From: Phorcus lineatus
Taxonomy: Eukaryota > Mollusca > Gastropoda > Trochida > Trochidae
Direction of reading: 5' to 3'
NCBI GenBank assembly: GCA_921293015.1
Contig: OV121081.1
Coordinates: 53,283,877-53,347,876 of the forward strand
Length of the DNA: 64,000 nt
Under the pieces are notes generated by a model. It did no database searches, had not been told where the DNA came from, and worked only from the letters and a program-made list of their open reading frames with translations. Positions 50,581 through 63,079 of the stretch are shown here, in pieces (position 1 is the first letter of the stretch; each line of letters begins with the position of its first letter). The translations under genes and the position numbers were made by a program.

Positions 50581-50945
50581 CAATTTGCTGTGGTAAAATG
50601 TAAAAAGCATATATTTACAGCATGTGTTGATAAAAATGTATAGAATATAGAGTCTCTGTCATTTATTGGGTTCTGCTGAACAAGCTTAGAATATGTTCGA
50701 AATAAAAGTATGATTGTAAATTCAGCTCGATCTCATTAGGCATTAATAGCATGATGGGAACATTGTGATAAATTGACAAACATCTGATGTTCCCCAATTT
50801 GCTCTGGTAACTGCAAATGAAACTTAGTAACTTGGGTGTATAGAATTCTAGAAGATCTGTCATATACTGCGTTTTGTTTAATAAGCCTAGAAATACGTTC
50901 CACTTAAAAAATATAATTGTAAATTCAGTTCAATCTCAATAAGCT
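50581..50945. repeat. Tandem duplication, period about 214 bp
   Basis: CAATTTGCTGTGGTAA at 50581 recurs as CAATTTGCTCTGGTAA at 50795. TGTATAGAAT, TCTGTCAT, TTGTAAATTCAGCTCGATCT (second copy TTGTAAATTCAGTTCAATCT) and nearby blocks follow in both copies, in order. The copies are diverged and non-coding. Confidence 0.7.
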
Positions 50946-50984
50946 TGCATTTCCCTGATCATCTATGTCTTCTCATTTTCTTAC

Positions 50985-51035
50985 AACAGAGGTAGCTCCG
51001 TCATAAATTCCTAAACAACCTCCGTCTTAATACGA
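50985..51035 (+). repeat. Short dispersed repeat, copy 2
   Basis: Matches 46720-46775 (GTAGCTCCGTCATAAATTCC). Directly follows the 214-bp tandem duplication. Confidence 0.45.
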
Positions 51036-51069
51036 AGGCTATAGTTCCGATTTAAAAAATCCGACTTTT

Positions 51070-53070
51070 TCAACGTTCACTTCGAATACAATATACATAC
51101 AAACAATAAGGTTTTTTTCTTATTTAATTTTCGATTTACTGAAATTATGCTTGAAATATTTGCATTTTAAGAACATTTTAAGAAGAAGGTAGATTATCAT
51201 AATATTGACCTTCATTTAAGACGAACTGCGAGAAGAGGATAGGTTGAAAATGTAGAATTGACTTAAACTAATTCATATAGATGGTATAAGAAAAGATTAT
51301 CTCACGTGCCACCAACTTCAAGTCAAAGCAAACTAGAAGATGAACTCTATGTTATTCTGCGATGTCTAAATGATTTTGATATTTAGGTAATCTGTAAATA
51401 GATAATTATGCATACGAGTTTCGTTTCGGGCACCAATCCAGGTATTTGTATTTAATCAATCTAATTTAATTTGAATACAGCCATGGTTCTACACGTACGT
51501 GTGTACAACTACAATGTTTGATATCATTCGACAATATCGGATTCCCACAGTGTCATTAATGCTTCTATACATCTTTAATTACATTTTTATTATTGACACC
51601 AAAACCATCGGCAACAGGCATATCCACAAAAAGTAACATGAAACAGTTAAGTGCAGTTTGGTACCATGCAGTGATGACACAAGAGAGCATTCGTTCTGTT
51701 TTTGATTCATTGAAGGGAAATCACGTGAGATGTCATAGGTCAGAGAATGTACTGGAACATCCTGGAAGCGTGACTGTGTGACAGGTCATCATGCAGTAAG
51801 TGGGTGACACGACACTGGAGTGAATAAACACGCTGCTTTCTACAACGTTGGGATGGGATCAAGTGTGGAAATGTTTGATACTTTGAACCATTCCATGTTT
51901 TGTAATCTGAAATTTGAAAACATTAAGTACGTTACTGCGTATCTTGATTTGGTAATGGCATGAGGTATGTAATGCATGCATGTCCACAAGGTTTGTCATT
52001 CCTTTGTTGTAAATGTTAGTAAAAAATCATCAAACGACGTGTATCCCCAATGGTGGTAATTCAAATCTGGTTCGGCAAGCTTGAATTCCCCGTTCCTTAT
52101 TTACTGATAAACAAACTATGGCATTGCATTTCAATATTTATGGTATTAAAATGTAATTATTTCACTTAAATTTATATTAATATTGTACCTGGTATGAACA
52201 GTTCATTCAAACAGAAATATGTTTCACTTTCATCTGACAATATTGCTGATGATAAAGAATGCTTTGCGACACAAAGAACATTTCAAATTTTGAACCGCTA
52301 CTGGTACAATATCACAAGACAAAATTAGTCATGTCCGTTATTTGGTCATTGGAAATGTACCATTTATGATGTTTTAGTTTAAGACATAATCCAGTATGCA
52401 ACGGGAAGGTCGTTATACCCTGGAAAAAGATACAACATATCAATTGATTTAAAATACATGAGGGGGAGAAATCTATCCTAAACCAGCGGATGACCTTTGT
52501 GTAATTGCCCCACATTGACACTCCTGGGTCAGCGTGACATTAGTCATACCGGTATACATATACGTGTCGTAGTCTCGCTTACATTCACTGACAATGAGCC
52601 TCTGTCACCTACGCATTACTTTTATATCATTTTTGACAGATGAGTATGTTAAATACGTAGATGTTCCTTTTACCAGGAAAGTTAAGAACTGCATTCACAA
52701 TACAAGGAATTTCTTGAGACATCGATACAACAAGAATGGGGGCAAATTTTTACAACTGGTGTCACGAGTACTTTGCAGTGCATTTACATAAAACGCATTT
52801 CCATTTCATCAAGGGTTATTAAAGAATTTATAAAATGATATATGTTCGAAGATCTATATTGCTCATCTTTCATTTACAGTACGTAGAAGATATCTATATA
52901 TACCGGCAGCTGTTTAATCCATTTGTCAACCCCGATGTCAGAGAAAAGGAGTTTTTCCCTATCCAACTTTCCTCTTAATTCTTTAAACAGTGCCCTAACA
53001 GTTGTTTATGAAATTAGCAAAAGTAAGATGTTTGTATATTTTGTTTGATAAACCATCACACCATAGTTTT
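51070..53070. other. Non-coding sequence
   Basis: Open frames of 62-69 codons (51593, 52312, 52594) have no known motif. No repeat or RNA gene is seen. Confidence 0.35.
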
Positions 53071-53077
53071 AGCGGTT

Positions 53078-53356
53078 GATGGTAGCACTAGTTGTTTGGA
53101 TGAATGAGGATGGGTGTGGAGTAAGGGTATCCGTAGAGGTGGATGGTAGCACTAGTGGTTGGGATGCGTCGGGTGGGTGTAGGGTGCGGTTATCCGTGGA
53201 GGTGGATGGTAGCACTAGTGGCTTGGGTGGGTCGGGGCGGATGTGGGGTGAGGGTATCCGTAGATGTGGATGGTAGTACTAGTGGTTTGGATGCGTTGGG
53301 TTGGTGTGGGGTGCGGTTAACCGTGGAGGTGGATGGTAGTACTAGTGGTTGGGATG
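53078..53356. repeat. G-rich minisatellite, alternating 63/64-bp units
   Basis: Units begin GATGGTAGCACTAGTGGTT at 53078, 53142, 53205, 53269 and a partial unit at 53332. Units 1 and 3 (64 bp) share AGGGTATCCGTAGA, while units 2 and 4 (63 bp) share GTGCGGTTA and CCGTGGAGG, so the true period is a 127-bp dimer. The plus strand is strongly G-rich with many GGG runs. The 127-bp period is not a multiple of three, so the open frames here (53076-53364) are not conserved protein repeats. Confidence 0.92.
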
Positions 53357-53359
53357 ACA

Positions 53360-54510
53360 GTTAACGTTACCTGTTAACATTTGGTTCTCTATTGACTATG
53401 TTGTTAGTTTAACGAGATCATGGTTTTATAGGTGTTAAGTAAAAAAACTTATCATTACGAGTAAAAGGACATTGACGTATTATGTACATGTTGTTGTGGG
53501 TATGTGATGGTTCTTAACCTAAACATTGTTTAAATTTTTTAACTCTTCATGGACCTCAGCTTATTGTGGTGTGCACGTGGTTGTGTAACCAAGCTTATTT
53601 CAAATATTTCCATGGATTTCCTGATTGTCTGTGACAGACCTTTCTGCTGGAAGCTTCTAGAGGAAATGTAATCAATAAAACTATGATAGAAATCAGTTTA
53701 CTCCGATTCCTGATACAATTGACTGTTATTCCTCTTCTGTGCTATTGTTCTCAAATCTCTTGGATATCATCACACCGAATTCATGTGAGAGTTGCTCTCA
53801 GGTCTCTATCGGGTGATTCAACTGTTATAAACTGTTGTGCTAACCAATGACTTTGGTGAGTATAATTAGTTACCTTATTTATCTACTGAATCAATTGATA
53901 TTGTATTAACAATTTGTAATTAGTCTTATTAGTTTTCATTAATTACCAATTATGCTAATTATATACATTTGTACAGTTGTTAATCATACATGTATTTCGC
54001 TGACTTGACAGGGGATATTTCTTAATGTAAATTCACACGTAACAAAATCCTAAGAGTGTTGCAACAGAATCAGTATGTGCACTAGTCAGAAACCTGTCTT
54101 CCGTTGTTGATGCATATGAACTATTACAGACAACGGAAGATGTTAACATTAGCATACCTGGCCTATAACAGAAACACGACACAAAATCGTTGGCACCACC
54201 GAATTTGCAAACTATATTTTACTTCGAGATTGGGGTCTGAGTATAAGCGGAATATGGCGAAACGGTGAGGGAGGTATGGGTTAAAAAATAACCGACAAGC
54301 ATGGTTTTGGGTGTGATAGACACCTCGAGCAGATACACTTATTTAGTTCTGAAGCCTATCTGTAGACAATGGAATGAGTATTTAGTATTAGTCCTTAGGG
54401 GAAAAGACAGTTGTATTAGTGAATAGTGACTACATAAAAAGGTGCATATGAGAGGTTTACTAACAGTTTACACTCATGTCATGGCATACAGCTATGACAA
54501 TAACTGCTCA
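53360..54510. other. Non-coding sequence
   Basis: A small hairpin (TCTTCCGTTGT with ACAACGGAAGA) sits near 54091-54143. No gene. Confidence 0.4.
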
Positions 54511-54516
54511 ATCCTA

Positions 54517-55448
54517 CACTGAAGTACAAAAGAAAGTACACACGCCAGGAATTTGGATATTAAAGAAAACAATACAAACTTTCGAGCATTTAAAATGTTT
54601 AATATTAATAGTGAACCATTTTCAAACATTGTAAGGACATGTTGGAGTGTTTTGTTCAAAACATCACTTCTCTATAACTCTTTGTGTCCACTGGGGGTAT
54701 AATTTGAAATTTACATTGGACAGATCAGGCGATATTACGATGTATGAATTTCATAAATAGTGGAGTAAGTATAGACACATCTTCTCATGGAAAAGGTAAG
54801 ACGTCGGGTGATGTCATTCGGGATACATTACCACTCTTCGTGCATTGCATGTCCCAGCTGTTGTATGGTAACTGTTTGCTGTGGGCGACGTTTAAGTCAT
54901 CTTCCGAAATGGTCCCATAGATGCTCGATCGGTGATAAGTCAGGGGAGTGTGATGGCCAAAGGAAAACCTTGATGATTTGCCAGTGTTGGAAGTCCAGGT
55001 TTTCATACTTGATCCCTGTCTCTCTGGGTTTTTGGGTCTGACGAATTATCACCAAATCTGTCTCTGGTCGCCGCAGATCCCGCCCCAGACCATGACACTG
55101 CCACCGCCATAGGGTACAACTTCTTGGACACATGCTACTGTCTGCCTCTGTCCTCTGCATCAGTATCTACTCACCCTGCTGTCTGCTTGGAACAGGTTGA
55201 ATCGACTTTCGACGCTGAAGATCACTTTTGCCCAATTACGACTTTGCCAGCGACTCACTCTCCAAGCGTAGACGTTTGAGGCTATGTTCGACGATCAAGG
55301 TCATTCTGCGGATAGGTCGATATGTCCGAATGTGTTTTCGCTTTTTCCATTCGTTACATTAGGAAAATATATTAAAGAATTCTATTTTGTCAAAAATTAT
55401 ATCAGAATACGAAAATCTGTGGGCGTGTACTTTTTTTTGTACTTAAGT
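54517..55448 (-). mobile_element. Tc1-like transposon, second relic
   Basis: The left end reads CACTGAAGTACAAAAGAAAG and the right end on the minus strand ACTTAAGTACAAAAAAAAGT; both continue GTACAC and ACGCC-type sequence. TA dinucleotides lie outside (54515-54516 and 55449-55450). At about 932 bp it is well short of a full Tc1 element, because part of the transposase is missing. Its ends differ from those of the element at 11.2-12.3 kb, so it belongs to another subfamily. Confidence 0.8.
54783..55330 (-). pseudogene. Tc1-like transposase remnant, minus strand
   Basis: Reading the minus strand from about 55290: SRWQSRNWAKVIFSVESRF is the first catalytic block, with the usual Asp of SDESRF replaced by Val. 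Then VVPYGGGSVMVWGGI follows, and after frame changes HSPDLSPIEHLWDHFGR, which holds the catalytic glutamate. The block with the second aspartate (QDNARPH type) is gone. The tail reads LKRRPQQTVTIQQLGHAMHE, with stops before and after, and ends near RRLTFSMRR. Two of the three catalytic residues are lost, along with the frame. Confidence 0.88.
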
Positions 55449-55454
55449 TAAAAT

Positions 55455-58400
55455 ATGACCAACAAAACTGCTGGCACCAAATTTCTTTCTACGGAAACAC
55501 GTCTTGCATTTACTCACACGATGTGATGTATAACATGATCATGCTTATTACATTCTAAAATATAGAACATACATGTACATATGTTGGTGTTTCGGTTTTT
55601 AAAAACCTTTAAATTTCCAAAACCTTTGAAAGCTTTACAGAAGTGTCTTGACATACGAATGTAATAATTTGCTCACACTCCCCTTCCTGCATATTTTTCA
55701 TACATAGAGAAACCACAAAATTTCCCCTCCGAACTATTTCGGCGGAATGTTTAAGGGTTTTTTTCAAAAATACCCGTGAAAACAACTTTCGACACATTAA
55801 TATCTTACAAACTAGACGACACAAAATGTAAGCACAACTCTACCCTCAACAATCGTCATTTGGTGCTTTTTATTCCTTTTATTTGAAACATTTTCAGATA
55901 TTTCATTATTAATCCTACAACTCTAATTCTACTATGAAAACTGACAGGTCTGAACAAAATAAATCTATTAGTGATTTTTTAAACCTTTTTCATTTGTATT
56001 AATGCTATATAATAGTCATATCATCTGTTGTCTACTATTTTTTTACAATAATAACGAAACTAACAACAATTTTACATCATTTCTCAAGTAACTGAACTCA
56101 ATCATTGCAGCTAAAGGAGCATTCTTTCACATAATGTATTTATTTTTCAGATGACTCAAGTGTTCATGACGGAGGCGAAAATAGGGAGAAAGGTCACGGG
56201 GATTTAAATTTATTAAATATCATGTGCAGGTTGTGCAAATGATAAAAAATTATTATGTTTTAGGTTTCTTTTTTAGGCCATGCTTCCAAGAACAATGAGG
56301 CAGATTCAAAGGGTTGCAAAGCACGATATGGAGGGTAGTTCTTCTCGAGGTGCGATAGAAGGAACATTGCGGGGAGTAGACGAGCCTTGTTCCATGTATC
56401 GAACCGGGAGTTGATCCCATAACTGAACTAGGTGGCCATAGCAAAACTTTTAAAAACTGGTTGTCTGATAAGTAATCCTTTGACAGGTCGTTCACAGAAA
56501 TCTCCGACCCTGGATACTGACCTGATGATCAATCCATATATGATATAATTGAGAAGTAACTGTCACCGTGGCTTGACCTGTTTCGATGCATTAGTTTTAA
56601 ATTTTTTCATAAATAAGATGACAAATGTAGATCATTTGGCGGATTCAAAATTTAGCATTGAAAACAAGTTAGATACGACTTTTTAAGTAATATACGTAAT
56701 TATTGATGTTTTTGAAAAAGTGCAAAGATTTGCTTAGCTTAAAACGATATGCAACATTTAACGTTTGGCAAGAAGATAAGTGATAAAAGGCTATCATTGA
56801 GAACCAAGGTACGTTAACTGCACTAGATGTTTGATACGAATGTGTCCCAGCTTGCCTGTAGTGTTGAAACTAAATGTTATCAGTGCAAATATATCTGAAA
56901 ATCATTCAATAAATCAATAACCACAAGATATGAAATCTTCAATCTACATCAATTTAGATCGACAGTTCTACATTATGTTTTTATGACATGATATTAACAA
57001 ACTATTGATCTGAATTCATTCAGATTGTAAAATCTCTATCTTGATCAATGAATTTTTTTTCTTTCATTTCTATTGTTAAAGACTTGTTTAATTCTTAATC
57101 AGGATTTGATTTAGCGATGAAATATTTTTGAACACGGAGTATCACAAATAAAAAGCCGATGCTTGCAGGTTTCACCGCAATAAAAAGCCTCAATAATGTT
57201 GCGGGCTTTCCACCTGCCATAATACTAGCAGCCGTGATGTAAGTGAAATACTCTTGAAGGCAGCGTTAAAAAAAATCTTTTTGACTAAATCTAATTGGTT
57301 CAATTTCATCAAAAATATGACGAACAATAACCTTTTGCAGAAAAAATGGGATTAAGGAACGTGATACATCATTTGTTTATTGAAATATCATGTGAGTTGT
57401 AAGTACTTAGGTTAAACATCATAATCTGGTTAAGTTGCAGAGTTGTCCATGACGTATATAGATGGTCACGAGGTCTTGCTTAGTGCATTATTGATTTCAA
57501 CATTCGTACCATCAAAAGCTCGGGACACAGCATACTAGTGATCTTACCACAAACCAGATCAGTGACTAGTGTGAATATAGTTTTTAAAATGATCAAACGA
57601 TACCATAATTACTTAATCTCCTGTCTGTTAACAAATTCCTAAACGCAATAGAAATAATTATGAATTGACCTTTACTACAACAAAAATTGTCTTTGCACAA
57701 GATCACTTTAAAGAGTGAAATCTTTCATTGACTGAATGAAAATTCATTGAAAACTGTATTTATGTGTATTATGTGTATTTGTTGGTGAAATATTTATCAG
57801 ATGTACTGTGGATCTCAGTGAATCCCTGAAGGATTCAGGTCTATGTCAGTATTGTATATCGTCTTTTTAATTTTTATTGTGTCGACTGTGCAGTAATGCC
57901 CACGTGCATCTTGTCACGCGCGTTGCGCCATTGCTCCATTGATAGATATGATTTAATCGTTTACCTATTGTGAAAAAGTTTTATCATTAAAGGCGTTACA
58001 GTTATCAACGATTACAAACTCCTTATAGCTTCACGTATCTTAATAACTGTAAGTCTGCAGCAAGGGACACAACTAGCTCCTATCTTATTTGTTTACTTAC
58101 TGAGGTCACGAACAGGACATCTCGATTGCCTTGAACTCTCACCTTTTCGAAAACAGTGGCTACATCCATGAATTAAGCATTAGTTTGTGGACAATTACTA
58201 CGTGCACTCTATGACAGCTGTAATTGACTCGGGTCAGCTTGTTTTGTTTACTTCTGACTGTTTTCTGAGGGTCAAGAGCATTTCTACTATCAAAACTAAT
58301 TCCTACAATATTTCCTTCTAGCCTTGTTACGGCTCTGTTGAATCGAGAAATACCCATGAAATACAGAATTACAATACGTTTTTTAATTATATCTTTTAAA

Positions 58401-61400
58401 CGGATCGAGCGTATACACAAATTTTTTTTGACGAGTTTATGGTGTTTTTACTTGAAACATTTTCCATACTTAATGATTATTAGCCTGAAGGTCAAGCAAG
58501 TACATCGTTAGCATATTACATCACTAATTCGTTCACGTTACAAGTATGACTACGAAATCGAAAATGGTTCACTATATTTGTTTCCTTTACAAAGTGTTTC
58601 AAACAATCTTCTCTTGGAAGATATTTTGACTAAGGTAAACTAGGGTAGGGGTATCACCCCAGCGTCAAGGTGTAGACGGGCACGATACAATTTACAAAAA
58701 CAAACAATATTTGAAGGCATAAGTACGATTAAGTAAAGTTTATAGTGTAAAGTCTCAAAGCTATTGTAACAGAAACTATATGACTCATTTGGCTCCTTCA
58801 ACTCTGTGTTACCAACCTCTTCGCCTGTGAAATTGTGACCATAGTATGTTTAAAAAGTCAATAAACCTAACTACTTAAAAGCTTAGAGTGCATGGCGGAC
58901 TTTTGCAATTGACTGCATTGATTTAACCACTGACAGCTTTGGCATATGGTGTCCAGCACTTCGAACTAAATGGTTTCCTTACCATTTTGCACTCATTCGA
59001 AGAACAGCTGTGCAGGCAGCGTTAACTTTGTGATTTGGTAGTTATGTAGTTTAACAGGCGTATCTAACTGCACAATGACCTATCGTTGGTATAAAGGGTA
59101 TGGCCAATGCTAAATGCCGAATTGTTTTTATCCTGTTGAAGTTTGAAACGTCTCAATCAAAAGGAACGTGATTTCATTTTTGGAGTTCTTACCAGCACAT
59201 TTATATTATTTCAACATTTCAAATTGTTTTTTTTTACAAAATCGACACGTTCATGTTCAATGTTCACAGGATGAACATTCAAAAAGTAGGTTACGTAATG
59301 TTCACCTTCCTTTTTGTTCAGGGTTCAAGGTATGGACGTTGTAACAGATCTCGCTTATGATCTCGCCACGTGTTGTTTGTCTCGTGTGCAACGTCTTCTC
59401 TTATCTTTCTTGTAGGGTAAGGGGCGAGACAAAACCCACGTAGATCGTTATCTTTACCACTTGTTTTGTCCGCCCACTTGATAACTTCATCACCAATCTC
59501 AGACCACTGTTATCACTAGATGATTACAACTGTCCACACTCTTCTACCTACGGCCATACCCATATAAGGAAAGTTAAGTGGATCATAACAAATCACAAAT
59601 ATATCAGTTGTACATATAAGTTATCTTATATCGTCTTTGTCCAGGATAAGATGAGATATCAGAAGTAGCCAATCTCCCATCTCAACATCAAACCTTAAGA
59701 TTTTTCTCAATGATTAGAACGAACGTGTAAATCACGTTTTGGTCTGTATCCTAGTGATGTAGCATTACTTGGACTGATGGCGATAAACAATAAAGCTTTG
59801 GTTTTATAAGCAATGCACGTACTTTTTACTTTTGACTTTATAACGACACATCGTCGATGACCCAGAGCTCATTGTTCCAATTTTTTACATTACTTATCTC
59901 TTGGAATTTCATTTAGGAACCGTCTCATGATTTGTTTAAGGCAATCAAACTGCTCGGTCATTCGAGCCTCTAAAACATCAATTAAAAGGATGCTTCAACC
60001 TTGCGATGACGAATTTGCCTTCCAATAACAGCTCTTAGCTCATCCTCTTGTTATTTCCACTATCTTGGGAGGGCTTCGTCTGTGAACGCCAATTCACTTC
60101 AAGACAAGACACTTCGAACTATCATCTCATACAACGAATTTTCGTCATCATCATAGAATCATCATCCAGCTGTTGCAGATGACACTGTGTAAGATTTGAG
60201 ATAGAAGCCACGAATGGAATGGAATATTTGTTTTTGGAAAACGTTGGCAATATCGTAGTTTGTCAGTCCTATAGGTATCTAGATTTTATGTACTTTTAAG
60301 TATTGGTTATATTCAACCCCCTGTGTAAATATGAAAAAGCTGTTTCCTGCAACCATCCAATTTCATAAAGGAATAACCTGACCATATAAAACCTCGATCT
60401 TATGGAGAAAGAAAAAATACTCTATTTCTGACAGGAAACGTTTAACATTTTCCAATCTTGACACAGAATTTATCTTAAAAACAATGCTGAAAACGTAGTT
60501 TTCCGAATAGAAATCTTTAAAAGTGAAACTTAAAATACATTCAAAATTTTATTCTAAAATGTACAATGTAACAATGTATCCTTTTGAAGGATAATTTGGA
60601 TGTAGGCCTATGATGTCTTTAGTTTGTCATATCAACGATATCTTGTGAGTGTGAGCTGTGAGATAACGTAGCTGAAACATGAGGATCCAGTGAAGTGTTA
60701 GATTACAAGCGACGTAAAGATATATGTTCATAGTCACGAGGCCATTCGTATTGCATCATTCATTGCTACATAATTCAGTCTCAGGAAACTTGAACAAACT
60801 AGATTCATAAAAACTATGAACAAAGTAATAGAATATTAAACAAATCAATAGTTCAAAAGTTTTGAGGTAATTTGATTTCTTCTTTTGATTATTTTCAATT
60901 TCGGAAAAAGCGTTAACGTGCAGCAGGGACCTCTCACCCACCATCTTGGTTTTAAAGAATATCTCTTTTTCAGGCGTAGTGCAAAGGATAAAAGGAGAAT
61001 AAGTTCAACTTATGCCGTGAAGAAGTAAAATGTAAAATAGCTAATCTCTAGTATATGACAGCTAAATTCATATTCAATGAAGGTAAAGATTAATAGAAAA
61101 TTAGTTTAACACTTCTATTTTGACAAACTTATGGAATGCATATGAAATTCCGCAACAAGATAAAGAATAAAAGATTGATTTATGATTGTGTATTTAAATT
61201 TTTTGTTGCAATGTAAATAGCTTCCACCTGGCTAAAATGTTATTTGTTATAAATGCATTTGTTTCTATCTTGCAGGTTATAATAACGCCCTATGTGTTTC
61301 TAGAATTTAACTTAAATATCTACTTTATATGCTTTACCATATTCATATCATCAATCTTCAAACCGATATTATTTGTGTTTTCCGTTTTCAGTCTGTGACA

Positions 61401-62930
61401 TTAGACTTGATATTTAAATCCGTAGTCAAAGTAAAGGTCAGTTTGAAATGAGATCTTTTTTGTGTGTAAAAACAATGTATTAACTTTTTTTACAGAAACA
61501 GAGAATGTATGGCGTGCATTATTTTTTATTCCTTAATACTTTATGTTTTTAATCCCCATTGTGTATCAATTTGCTTTTGCTCAATGTACCATTGAAACAA
61601 ATAGTGCAATAAGTATAATAATAACTAATCCATTGTATACGAGGATAAAACAAACACAATCTCATTGAAATGATTAATCTTGGACTGCCACTCAGTCCTT
61701 TTAAAAACAATTCCTCAAAAGTATTATTCTATCTAATATTTGAAAGAAACTTCGACGAACTTTAACAGAACTTTTCATCCCAAAAACATACTTACAATTC
61801 AAAAGAAATGTATATTGCGGTCTATGGTTATTAAAAGGATAAAATATTATAAACTATAGTATTTGGGTTAGACCGTGTGAATCTCTACAAAGGGTGAAGT
61901 CCTGACACAGCTCAAGATACCGGTTAACGACCTTTCTCTGCGTCAGTGGCTGAAACAAGAAAAGATCATTCATAGCATTCAGTTAAATCTAGACACAACA
62001 CGGTGTCGTGCCGTGTATTTGCACATGTCGGAGATAATAATGATAATAAGGGTACTTTTACCCCGCAGAAATCCACATGCAAGGCACATGCTCAATGCGG
62101 CAGAAATATATATAAATAGACTATATACAAAGTATGAGAAAATGGAGATACTTGAAAACACAAAGCTTCACCACTTGATACGATATCAAAGTGATATGAT
62201 ACACTGACCTGGTGATATCAGATATGCCACCTGGGTAAAGCATTCGTGCAACAAGAAGTCTGAGCGAATCATTTTTTACATATATGTGTTACATTGGACC
62301 TACGGATGTGACCCGTCAGCAGATTATCAGCTGCGATATTGCAACAGTGACAGGAGGTTGATAACTGTACATGAATTGATATTAACAACCATTGGTATTT
62401 GATTTAAATGTGCTTTTTTCAATTTATAGGTTACGAATGTTGATAGTAAGCAGTGTACAGTTATTTATTTTTTGCTTTATCTTTATGTAAATGAAATTCC
62501 ATATTACACCAAAATGTTTTCTTTAAACATCGTACCCGTGGTCCGAAACTAATAAAATTCGCACATTTCTCACTATCGTACTTCGAAAACAACATTCTCT
62601 AGTTCCGTATCTAATATCCATATCTGACCTTTATCAATGATTTATCAATCCGTATTTAACTTACTAACAAAAAAACTGACTATTTATAAATCATTAAGTC
62701 TGAATTGTTTGAAGGCAAAATTAGGCTTTTTGTGTATGGCAAATCGCGATCGAGCAGTCGGTGTTAGTTGTGATATCGCCGTCTCGCTACCGCTCGCGGG
62801 TGTTACATGGCCAAGTGATAAGGGAGGAAAGGTTCATGTCCCTTACTATTCCACCTTTGAAGAAATGTTTTAATCCAAGCCGTTAGGCATGAGACCCAAC
62901 GATTGTTCAAAATTAATATAAACGTGAATT
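55455..62930. other. Non-coding, AT-rich sequence
   Basis: No gene is recognised; open frames are 86 codons or fewer. A weak hairpin (GCAGGT, CACCGCAA with TTGCGG, ACCTGC) spans about 57164-57217, and a CCATATAAGG box occurs at 59560-59569 without other promoter features. No transposon ends or tandem arrays were found. Confidence 0.4.
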
Positions 62931-62938
62931 ATAGCCTA

Positions 62939-63077
62939 CATGAAGAAATAGGAAAGTTTATGGATTTACAACTTCTTTATTGCAACGAGACGTTTCAGCG
63001 TTAGTATCGTACATCGAAACGACGCATCTCTTTGCAATAAAGAAGTTGTAAAGCCATAAATTCCCTATTTCTTCATG
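62939..63077. repeat. Hairpin repeat (CAACTTCTTTATTG type)
   Basis: Arms of about 45-60 bp begin CATGAAGAAATAGG and share TTTATGG, TTACAACTTCTTTATTGCAA and a CGTTTC block near the loop. The TTTATGGAT and CAACTTCTTTAT segments are the same as in the 47-bp array at 22.2 kb, so the two are related. No open frame. Confidence 0.8.
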
Positions 63078-63079
63078 AA

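Noticed and set aside
53076-53364. Overlapping frames with repeated VDGSTSG peptides
   Set aside because: They are read-through of a minisatellite whose 127-bp period is not a multiple of three, so the reading frame is not maintained.
59560-59569. CCATATAAGG, a perfect CArG box
   Set aside because: It has no neighbouring promoter elements or gene, and one match in 64 kb of AT-rich DNA is unremarkable.
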